From: Codonopsis lanceolata
Lineage: Eukaryota; Streptophyta; Magnoliopsida; Asterales; Campanulaceae
Length of the DNA: 64,000 nucleotides
Assembly: GCA_013146195.2 (NCBI GenBank)
Contig: CM028377.1
Location: 36,213,632-36,277,631 of the forward strand
Reading direction: 5' to 3'
Every line of letters begins with the position of its first letter. Within the stretch, counting starts at the first letter, position 1. The notes below the pieces were generated by a model. That model was given only the letters and a program-made list of their open reading frames with translations. It was not told the DNA's origin and did not search any database. Positions 38,701-42,172 of this stretch are shown here, in pieces. A program made the translations under genes and the position numbers.

Positions 38701-39488
38701 AACACTCTTCGATGTTTTAGATGGAAACGGTCACTTGATCCTCGCATTTCCAATACCTATCCTGTCACTTGATTCCCCCCACCCCCTGTCTCCTCCTAAA
38801 ACCCTATCACAATGCATATCACATACTCAGTAAACGACATATCATATTCATTATACATGTTGGTACTATAAACACGCTTCAGGTAATAAAAGCCTTGCAA
38901 ACCAATATTGAAGTCTTGGGTCCGTCTCAATATGGTTTTGGAATGACCGCCTCAGATTTTAATATGGTATCAGTGCATTCTTGCTCCGCACCACCCAATA
39001 TTATAGGTCCATGCATGTAGTAACCCTCGAGCACAACTACACGTGTGGGGCATGTTGAGGCCATAAGCCGACATTGCGTAACAATACTATATACAAAGAT
39101 CCTGAGGCCATGCCTCTCACAGGTCAATCTGTATTTAGATGTACCCTGAGACTTCCATAGGCACAATAGCATATGATAAAAATCATCGAAAATGTTATAT
39201 ATTTCATGTACTTTTGGAACTTTTTTCATGTTATAAACCAGCACTGTTTTCCAATGTTGTTCTAAGTCTTACTATCTACTGCTTGGTAATCAGCATGCAA
39301 CAACACTCGTGTCGTTTCTATTAACTTTATTTATGTTTGCTCGATCATTTTGATAATATAGTCCCGATGTATATCCGCTGGTCGTTGCTGCTAATCCACA
39401 AGAGCGAAATCAGTTCGCCATGGGGCTATCAGATGGTACAGTCCTTGTCATTGAGCCTCCGGAATCTGAAGGCAAATGGGACGTGTAG
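2777..39488 (+). CDS. TPR: TOPLESS-related transcriptional corepressor (divergent), 25 coding exons
   Basis: This encodes a Groucho/Tup1-type nuclear corepressor that in plants binds EAR-motif repressors (Aux/IAA, NINJA, BZR1 and others) and recruits histone deacetylases. Coding exons: 2777-2868, 2960-3139, 3242-3355, 3442-3600, 3710-3836, 3920-4040, 4268-4335, 4500-4650, 4746-4855, 4933-5002, 5087-5160, 5240-5335, 5574-5669, 5759-5886, 5968-6205, 6352-6513, 6586-6660, 6834-7019, 36486-36599, 36685-36843, 36965-37093, 37189-37284, 37981-38163, 38342-38508, 39362-39488. All junctions are GT-AG and in phase, totalling 3,222 nt or 1,073 residues, somewhat below the usual 1,120-1,135. Hallmarks are LSKELVFLILQF, EIRKQKYLEALD, RLINQSLNWQH, TCGDDRLIKVWD and ALSKNDCYV. 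Intron 19 is about 29.5 kb. It is more divergent from Arabidopsis TPL/TPR1-4 than those are from one another, so I do not assign a numbered orthologue. Exon edges are inferred without transcripts; identity is near certain. Confidence 0.93.
5390..5515. repeat. Short dispersed repeat in TPR intron 13
   Basis: About 120 bp containing CTCCGTCTTACG, AAGACGGTCTCACAAGAC and a preceding GTGTCGGTGGGTTGAGTGG. A diverged relative lies at about 41815-41945, upstream of the LRR gene, with the same order of motifs. Two copies in unrelated places suggest a small non-autonomous element. I cannot fix its ends or find a convincing target duplication. Confidence 0.35.
6854..6897 (+). repeat. Coding microsatellite giving an acidic tract in TPR
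   Basis: Short units of GATGAT alternating with TCG or ACG repeat in frame and encode an Asp-rich stretch of about 17 residues, followed by EEPESP. It lies between the two WD40 blocks, at about residues 692-710 of the predicted protein. The repeat is in frame with both flanking exons, so it is exonic. Length variation between individuals is expected for such a tract. Confidence 0.8.
7265..8405 (-). pseudogene. Decayed Ty1-copia fragment: reverse transcriptase to RNase H
   Basis: Reading the minus strand from 8401 leftwards gives the start of a copia RT (KTDEKCIVLRNKARL, then APVAKLEAI). Around 7900 there is a segment like FEMVMMGELAFFLG, and near 7498-7300 an RNase H tail (VLHSRTKNSEVRQYFIRD, then FIPTDKQLVVF). 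The frames are interrupted by stops and shifts, and the catalytic YVDD region is not recognisable. No LTR or target duplication was found, so this is an old, truncated piece. It is the first TE sequence inside the giant intron. Confidence 0.75.
8406..8805. other. Repeat-derived spacer
   Basis: No protein signal. From about 8690 the sequence resembles the start of the 'ttgaatactacaaattattt' segment of the 1.2-kb units at 23-26 kb, followed by a 'tgcctctagtaagatttgaa' tRNA-like module. It is probably the left shoulder of the duplication that follows. Confidence 0.4.
8806..9924. repeat. Tandem duplication of about 550 bp containing copia LTR ends
   Basis: Unit 1 (8806-9351) and unit 2 (9352 to about 9924) both start AACACCCGACTTCTTC and both run through a tRNA-like module, an LTR 3' part ending TTTGAGACATATTT, and a polypurine tract (in plus sense AATCTCCAT..TTGG). 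Unit 2 carries a small extra segment near 9680. The duplicated piece therefore spans an LTR end plus some 60 bp of copia interior, joined to scrap sequence. On the minus strand the module shows pol III-like boxes (GCTCAACTAGTA and GTGTTCAAACC). Confidence 0.75.
9857..10281 (-). pseudogene. Copia A, left part: polypurine tract and protease/integrase remnant
   Basis: At 9856 an LTR end (TTTTTAACA) meets a minus-strand polypurine tract. Further right, the minus strand reads VRHIPSLKMNL and then GGAHAMLQIEDVM, the region between protease and integrase in copia polyproteins, broken by stops. Integrase core, RT and RNase H are missing, so element A lost most of its pol gene before or after it was split. 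The block is interrupted at 10281 by copia B and resumes at 16519. Confidence 0.6.
10573..10729 (-). repeat. Copia C 3' LTR
   Basis: A 157-bp LTR with TG and CA ends. It is preceded by the target duplication CAATA and followed inward by the polypurine tract. The short length is typical of compact copia LTRs. Confidence 0.92.
10737..11369 (-). pseudogene. Copia C RNase H domain
   Basis: A 210-residue frame with the copia RNase H signature: DADWAGSPDKRSTYGYCVF, SSAKLEYRAMA, LWCDNQAAI, HERTKHIELDCHFVRE and DIFTKSLNG near the end. The acidic catalytic residues (DAD, E, CDN) are present, so this domain itself looks intact. It is separated from the RT part upstream by a frame change at about 11370-11450. 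It ends close to the polypurine tract, as expected for the end of a copia polyprotein. Confidence 0.9.
11445..12126 (-). pseudogene. Copia C reverse transcriptase, C-terminal part, frame-broken
   Basis: Pieces in different frames together cover the RT fingers and palm: EEVYMEQPQGFVARG at about 11900-11850, RSLYGLKQSPR at about 11800, and KDLGNLRYFLGIEVA near 11560. The YVDD-type active-site region falls at the change of frame around 11675-11690. At least two frameshifts lie inside this RT, so it could not be made as one protein. Confidence 0.8.
11675..13576 (-). pseudogene. Copia C integrase and start of reverse transcriptase
   Basis: A long 633-codon minus-strand frame. It contains the gag-pre-integrase segment (CRLGHPSMSSLKKLCP, then CDACQFAKHH, the HHCC zinc-binding region) and the integrase core (VVHSDIWEPSP, FVDDHSRVTWIYL, LRSDNAQEYFS, TPQQNGVAERKNRHLL) with the D,D-35-E residues. 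The C-terminal GCVAFV and KCIFLGYSRTQKGYRC segment is also present. It then runs into the RT start (WKAAMDEEMTAL, QLDVKNAFLHGDL). A frameshift just after HGDL scrambles the rest of the frame. Confidence 0.9.
13555..14176 (-). pseudogene. Copia C nucleocapsid zinc knuckle and protease
   Basis: The frame 13733-14176 opens with an RG-rich stretch and a CCHC knuckle (CYHCGDTNHVVRNC). About 80 residues later comes the protease active-site motif DSGSSDHLSG. The protease continues in a second frame at 13555-13797 (VLYIPGFSFNLLSISKFTRD), so a frameshift splits the protease. The next frame, carrying integrase, begins at 13576. Confidence 0.85.
14145..14927 (-). pseudogene. Copia C gag (UBN2-type capsid region)
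   Basis: A 260-codon frame with the copia capsid pattern: KLTGKNYLMWRRVVEMNL, then DLWEYLAVLYGGKDNMNRMYDL, and YFADYKKLATEWSSLLP. It ends in a stop 20-30 bases after the start of the RG-rich nucleocapsid frame, so gag and nucleocapsid are one base out of frame. The leader between gag and the 5' LTR is about 330 bp and includes the primer-binding site. Confidence 0.85.
15255..15410 (-). repeat. Copia C 5' LTR
   Basis: A 156-bp LTR almost identical to the one at 10573-10729. It is followed on the right by target duplication CAATA and flanked on the inside by a tRNA-Met-type primer-binding site. Confidence 0.92.
15705..16391 (-). pseudogene. Copia B RNase H and RT thumb
   Basis: A 228-codon open frame. 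MVCTRPDLALAISVVNKYM, HWEAVKWIFRYLKGTMDCGI, YVDSDYAGDNDHRRSTTGYV, TTKTEYMAAVEAEALWL, LQCDCQSAIYLVKN and HSRTKHMNVRFHKIRE are diagnostic of copia RNase H. One catalytic-region motif reads CDCQSA where CDNQSA is usual. The rest of RT upstream is deleted. The frame is open despite the age of the element, but without gag, protease or integrase it is not functional. Confidence 0.88.
16519..17487 (-). pseudogene. Copia A, right part: protease remnant and gag fragment
   Basis: On the minus strand around 16680-16540 the sequence resembles a copia protease start in mixed frames, with FHVCSN-like and VFLAEIL-like pieces. Farther right, 17143-16961 gives a gag fragment (NIHHYLNAFCEIIYELDKV). The same gag fragment recurs in each of the 1.2-kb units at 23-26 kb, which shows that those units came from relatives of element A. 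Numerous stops make it non-coding. Confidence 0.55.
17579..18933 (-). pseudogene. Copia D reverse transcriptase and RNase H
   Basis: The 317-codon frame 17980-18933 shows the RT core: KLDINNAFFNCTLNDKVFMA, CKLKKAMYGLKQAPRAWY and the active-site QIVYMDDIVLT. It continues to RNase H with SLQYLALARPDVAFMVNEL and LLCYLSASLDKGI. A further frame (17579-17806) has the tail FCVTHIPTCDQLANALTKPL. A stop and a frame change separate the two. The active-site YMDD is intact although the element as a whole is dead. Confidence 0.85.
18967..20972 (-). pseudogene. Copia D integrase region, heavily frame-broken
   Basis: Pieces in several frames: ALTDPLWRQAMLDEI and NCKWVFRIKYNP (18967-19260) lead into RT. LKLRSFGSLCYQWLRPYAH (within 19134-19703) and FKALVEKYFEISIKTIYSDN (19465-19992) belong to the integrase C-terminal part and core. 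20545-20972 is a low-complexity Pro/Ser-rich stretch with no clear domain. No frame covers the whole integrase. Confidence 0.7.
21076..21471 (-). pseudogene. Copia D gag fragment
   Basis: A 131-codon frame with a UBN2-type capsid pattern: FFDTLVGTLEWTIVPLISRS, TTKETWDTLSNTFAKPSHGH and IKQLKAKLKTIVKGPQSITD. The last is the usual helix before the gag C terminus. It is followed by a frame change. Its place next to the 5' LTR at 21630 is the expected one. Confidence 0.85.
21857..22454 (-). repeat. Copia A 5' end: primer-binding site and LTR
   Basis: Sequence 21862-21925 contains GCTTTGATACCA, a primer-binding site on the minus strand. The LTR starts at about 21926 (TGTTATAAGAATGAAG) and reaches 22454 (TTTGAGACATATTT). 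Its right-hand half, from 'catcacctctttatat' onward, is shared with the LTR ends at about 9130-9290, 9705-9856 and in the 1.2-kb units. It is cut at 22454 by the 690-bp element described next. Confidence 0.65.
22455..23144. mobile_element. 690-bp non-coding insertion rich in TTAATCGACTCA palindromes
   Basis: The element is bounded by direct repeats CATATTT (22448-22454 and 23145-23151). Two uninterrupted copies of the same junction exist at about 24377-24390 and 25545-25555, so the insertion is exact. The left end CAGGGGTTTCTTCATAAATG and the right end (reverse complement GAGGAAATGGTCAAGT) share an AAATGGYCAAGT core, suggesting short imperfect terminal inverted repeats. From 22570 to 22870 a motif like GATTAATCGACTCATGAG recurs about ten to twelve times in both orientations. 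A 7-9 bp target duplication would suit a Mutator-like origin, but no transposase is present. Confidence 0.7.
23152..26775. repeat. Three tandem units of about 1.2 kb made of copia and tRNA-like scraps
   Basis: Units run from about 23152 to 24386, 24387 to 25550 and 25551 to 26775. Each starts TAATAGCCCCTTTCA (or CAGTCCC), continues through a 'tgcttcttgaca' stretch, a 'gccgaaggttac' stretch, two tRNA-like modules, a copia gag fragment (plus-strand GTGTCTTTCCC..GCATAAC) and an LTR 3' part ending TTTGGATTTGAGACATATTTT. The units differ by scattered substitutions and small deletions, so the array is old. In the last unit the LTR end is cut at ACTCTTTTCTAGGG. Confidence 0.85.
23555..23790 (-). ncRNA. 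tRNA-like SINE modules (representative pair)
   Basis: On the minus strand each module reads like a degenerate tRNA: an A-box-like 'agctctagctcaact' and a B-box-like 'ggttaatcaagcctcacc'. Two lie side by side here, and equivalents recur in the other 1.2-kb units and at 8780-8980 and 9350-9560. They are probably SINE remnants, not working tRNA genes, because the cloverleaf cannot be formed convincingly. Confidence 0.35.
26820..28100 (-). pseudogene. Decayed LINE (L1-like): reverse transcriptase and zf-RVT end
   Basis: On the minus strand, 27154-26951 gives FVVCKNSAKSQDHLFIRCNGA, which fits the zf-RVT domain at the end of plant L1 ORF2. Around 27660-27350, fragments TFLTFISKKDQGVKV and GRQSIDMSLIANELVEDL match the RT segments that read 'KGRQ-ILDGVLIANE' in such elements. 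Stops are frequent. It continues across a spacer to the endonuclease part at 29.9-30.3 kb. Confidence 0.6.
28101..29900. other. Unrecognised AT-rich sequence between two LINE parts
   Basis: The gap between the LINE endonuclease and RT pieces is about 2.2 kb, longer than the few hundred bases expected, so something was probably inserted here. I see a small direct repeat (GTGGCATATACAATGACCTTC near 28617 and 28678) but no LTRs, terminal repeats or coding signal. Confidence 0.4.
29930..31060 (-). pseudogene. LINE endonuclease (EEP) domain remnant and upstream part
   Basis: The minus strand between about 30310 and 29950 gives pieces such as RDDFDAIRLFGEN, MRRFDNFIQKSDLEDL and LILSNGQY. These fit the end of the apurinic-type endonuclease of plant L1 ORF2, where 'GDFNA..' and 'F..FI....L.DLPL.NG..TW' are usual. 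The GDFN motif is changed to DDFD, so it is dead. The region 30550-31060 may hold ORF1 debris but I recognise no domain there. Confidence 0.5.
31132..32661 (-). mobile_element. Element E: non-autonomous LTR element with GC-rich internal repeats
   Basis: The left LTR (31132-31338, 207 bp) and right LTR (32377-32582, 206 bp) start TGTAGGAAATAATAAAG (right copy TGTAGAAAATAATAAAG). A third, internally deleted LTR copy (32583-32661) follows directly. The target duplication GTATT is perfect. The polypurine tract TGCCCCCGCAAG at 31339 and a primer-site-like CTCTGATACGG next to 32377 place the element on the minus strand. The 1.04-kb interior has no gag or pol, and most of it is a tandem repeat. The polypurine tract is identical over 12 bases to that of copia D, which may point to a helper from that group. 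Confidence 0.85.
31490..32055. repeat. Minisatellite inside element E, units of about 75-90 bp
   Basis: At least seven degenerate units carry the pattern GAGTTGCTCGAGGAGCGAG followed by GAGCTGGTGAGAGCC..GTTTG. Unit markers lie near 31493, 31635, 31713, 31797, 31873, 31950 and 32040. GC content is far above the AT-rich LTRs on both sides. Open frames across it are short and unlike any retroelement protein. Confidence 0.85.
32723..32757. repeat. (TA)n microsatellite, SINE tail
   Basis: An uninterrupted TA run of about 17 units, passing into TTTATTTATTTATA. It sits at the 3' end of the interrupted SINE and is probably its tail. Confidence 0.85.
32766..33577 (-). pseudogene. Unrecognised Lys/Glu-rich open frames
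   Basis: Two short minus-strand frames (32766-32981 and 33290-33577, 71 and 95 codons) and a further Lys-rich stretch between them read in the same direction. The second has KIFSRFPPKYEKVHKW and YFKKLKAFELDG. The spacing and character recall a retroelement gag, but no zinc knuckle, protease or LTR is visible, so I leave the identity open. Confidence 0.25.
33578..36485. other. Right end of TPR intron 19, no clear element
   Basis: AT-rich DNA with a direct repeat CCTTTACATTATAGATTCA at about 33834 and 33909. I found no LTR, terminal inverted repeat or protein domain. Part of it may be the original intron of the TPR gene, because it lies against the exon 20 acceptor. Confidence 0.4.
36486..39488 (+). 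CDS. TPR: TPR exons 20-26: second WD40 block and C terminus
   Basis: Exon 20 opens KISRLTYVNTG and contains HLLWKWSKDE, the usual LW-K-W element. Exon 21 gives ALSKNDCYVASASGGAISLF, exon 22 TCLAFFPEDNNVLAIGMDDS, exon 23 LQGHDKSISGLAFS, exon 24 VFVWDTNGWEKKK and IQFHTDQTQFLVVHNT, exon 25 FSFDSQLVYASLKDGRVLIF, and exon 26 ERNQFAMGLSDGTVLVIEPP. Compared with TPL the stretch at the exon 20/21 junction is shortened. At 36483-36488 two AG sites three bases apart are possible; I chose the CAG because it keeps the conserved Lys. The frame ends at TAG 39486-39488 after KWDV. Confidence 0.92.
37809..37834. repeat. (CT)n microsatellite in TPR intron 23
   Basis: About 13 CT units within the 696-bp intron between exons 23 and 24. 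No functional meaning is visible. Confidence 0.85.
38164..38191. repeat. (CT)n microsatellite starting at the exon 24 donor
   Basis: Intron 24 begins GTCTCTCTCT, so the tandem CT run starts at the splice donor itself. The resulting donor AAG/GTCTCT lacks the usual A at intron position +3. Exon 24 otherwise fits the family exactly, so the donor is probably used. Confidence 0.75.
38509..39361 (+). other. TPR intron 25, 853 bp, partly repeat-like
   Basis: A GT-AG intron with the acceptor at 39360-39361 (ATATAG). The central part, about 38900-39120, contains TATGGTATCAGTGCATTC and a block with 'ccataagccgacattgcgta' that look imported, but I could not delimit an element. Confidence 0.5.
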
Positions 39489-39720
39489 CCACCAGTTGAC
39501 AACGAATCTCCGAGTGGCAGACCTTGTAATTCTACAGGCGATTTGAGTTGAAGAATATGAGCTGGATTCATAGTTATGTATAGTTTTTTTTCCAACTGAA
39601 GGACAAATATTATGGGAGTCTTTTAAGGAGAACTATGGTTCAAGACATTGTTGATCTTGTTTTCATAAGATGCAATTTATTTCATTAACCTTTGCTTCTT
39701 AGTCCTCGGTTTCGCATCGT
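39489..39720 (+). other. TPR 3' UTR (inferred)
   Basis: Follows the TAG stop. The first 60 bases continue the TPR frame as a family-like tail (see findings). No canonical AATAAA is present; the polyadenylation point is unknown. Confidence 0.45.
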
Positions 39721-40462
39721 AACCTAAGATGGGTGCCTACGTATCGTAGTACACCTCGCCAAGAGATCATCGATCTCTTGACCGGAGGTCAGTGCAAGGG
39801 CATTTCAGAGTTTTATTTTTCTTGTTACCACTGGCAAAGCCAGAATTGTGTCATTTTTCAGATTTTCTTATCCCTAAACATTGACGGATCCAGAAGCGAT
39901 TTATGTCCGTGCCAAAAATAAAGGTTCCTCGCTTACCCCACGTTGAGTCGAAGTTTGTGTTCGTGGCTTGGTCATTTAACATCGGCAACTCTGACAGCTT
40001 TAAATTTTTGTGGGTTCTTATTCATGGTGTCCTTGACACCTGAATGCGATCTTCTTCTTGTATTTTATCTCTCTATGATATGATTCCGCACTATTTTTAT
40101 TTATTTTTCTATATAAAAATTCGAATAAAAGATTTATACACTCTTGAGTTTTATCTCACTTAAAATTTAAATAAGATGTCATTGTTGGAGAAGAAGCAGA
40201 AAAAGCATTGTCGGAGAATAAGAAAATGAATTTTCTTTTGGGGTAATAAAAGCACAGAAAACATTATTAAAAAATGATCAAAATGCCCTTCACGTAAAAT
40301 ACCATGTGCACCTTAACGTCATATTGATAACCTTAGTAGTGTCTAGGGGGCAAACTAGAAAAAACTTATACAATGAGATATGAAAAAGACACAAAAGTTA
40401 GGTTGGGTGGTAAAATGAGACTTTATAGATACTCTGGGTGAATTTTGTATTTTAGATTGTAA
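39721..40462. other. Intergenic DNA, nothing recognised
   Basis: AT-rich, no open frame with a recognisable domain. It ends at the TAA target site of the Tourist-like MITE. Confidence 0.5.
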
Positions 40463-40766
40463 GGCGTCGTTTGGTAGTCAGGATTAAGGTCGGATAAGAT
40501 TAATAAGCCGAGTTGCATGATGTTTGGTACGTAATAGGTGGTCGGGACTAATAGCACGAGTTATCCGGATAAAGTCATTATCCTCCCCACTATTAATACC
40601 AAGGGGAAGGGTGGTATTATTAGCGCCCTCAATAAAAAAAAAATTGGGGTTAACATTTGTAATCTCAAAACTACCCCCGATATACAAATGAGTATTAATA
40701 GCGAGTGCACTAATAGTATTGGGATTAATAATACTACTTATCCTTATCCGACTTCCAAACAAGCCC
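40463..40766. mobile_element. Tourist-like MITE (PIF/Harbinger), copy 1
   Basis: A 304-bp element flanked by TAA (40460-40462 and 40767-40769). The left end GGCGTCGTTTGGTAGTCAGG and the right end (reverse complement GGGCTTGTTTGGAAGTCGG) form imperfect terminal inverted repeats. The TAA duplication and the GTTTGG ends are typical of Tourist elements. A second copy in opposite orientation lies at 52144-52442, with the same interior (for example ACCACCCTTTCCCTTGGTAT on one strand). Confidence 0.85.
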
Positions 40767-40769
40767 TAA

Positions 40770-42115
40770 GTATATACTTTGAGATTGTGAGTTTGATTTC
40801 TATAACACAATTTATTATTTTCCAAAGAGAGTCATAAATTATAGAAACGACATAGGCAAAGTCTCCAACAATAATGTGCTTATCTAAGAAAGTAAGTTTG
40901 AATTGTTTTTAATTCCAACACCGATAAAAGTGAATGAATTCATGTTTGGTATTAAAAAAAAAGATTTAAAAATAACCAATAAAAAAGACAAATGTGTAGG
41001 ATAAGTTGCAATATACTGACTAGAAGCTTACATTATAAATGACCGAAAAACAAAATATCGAAAAACCTAAACACACAACAACACAATTTATAAGTCTAAA
41101 AATTTATAAAGATTAAAACACAAAAAAATCTAATAATTAAAAGTAAACAAAAAAGTTAAGAAACTGATAAATCACTTTAAAAAATCATTAACACCACGTA
41201 TAACGCACGGGAACCTTACTATTATTTATAAAAATGAGACTATCTTTGCGCACAAGCCTAAAATAAAAAAAGGTAAGTCAAAAAAAATTGGCAGATAAAA
41301 AATAAATAAAAAAAATTGTCCTAACCGTCTCCTCTTCTTCTTGTTTTTCATATGGATGTGGAAAATTCCCTTACTTTATATTATCTTGTTAGCCACAAGT
41401 CACGACTGCAATTGCTAGTATGGTTCCAAATTGTTTACTCCAAGTGAGGTCCTGCCAGAAAGTGAACCATCTTTATTCAAGGGATTGAGGGAGTACATTT
41501 TATTTTTTACACTCATGCGTTAAATGTACGGAGATATATCTTTTTAATTAAATTAAATTCAAGCAAAATTAAAAAAAAAACAAATTAAAAGAATAGAGAC
41601 AAAAATAATTTTGAAGATCACATCTGTCATCTATCATACATGGCCATAGTTAAAATCAAACTCTTCATCAGCCCCTTAGATCATTTGCATCTCCTTTTCT
41701 CATCTTTTTCTTTCTTTTTTGGATGAAAATAACATGCAACCCACTTTCATTTGAACACAAAGAAAAATTGGTCATGGCTCGAATTTAATGGCAACAACTT
41801 AGGTACGACAGTCTTATAAGTATTTATTTACGACAGGTCATCTTGATCCGACTCACTATGTGTTAATGGGTTAAATTGTAAGAGAGTGGAACTTCATCTT
41901 ATAGATTAAAATCAATAACATGGTCTTACAAATGAACTCGTCGAATTTATTTATCATTTGAAAGTCAATCCAAAGAAATAAATGTAGCAGTATGCAAACA
42001 CATGTTTTCTTGGTCAATTTTTGCGAGATGGAAAATTCCCTTCAATAATATTTTATTTTGTCGGTCATAAGTCACAATTGCAAAACTTTGTGAAACACTC
42101 TTACCAATATTTTAG
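40770..42115. other. Upstream region of the LRR gene
   Basis: AT-rich. It contains a 60-bp direct repeat pair at about 41354-41412 and 42029-42090 (both 'ggaaaattccctt...tcataagtcac' or a near variant) and a relative of the 5390-5515 repeat at about 41815-41945. No gene is visible. Confidence 0.5.
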
Positions 42116-42123
42116 TATAAAAG
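42103..42123 (+). promoter_or_regulatory. CAAT and TATA boxes of the LRR gene
   Basis: CCAAT at 42103-42107 and TATAAAAG at 42116-42123, about 50 bp before the ATG at 42173. The 5' leader would therefore be only about 20-25 bases, and includes a two-codon upstream ATG TAA at 42138. Confidence 0.55.
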
Positions 42124-42172
42124 AGCAGCCCACAAAAATGTAACAAGCAAAGTGAAAAAGCAAAGCAAAGCT

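Noticed and set aside
42152..42172. Extension of the LRR frame upstream of the ATG
   Set aside because: The longer frame would need a GTG start; the ATG at 42173 precedes a good signal peptide.
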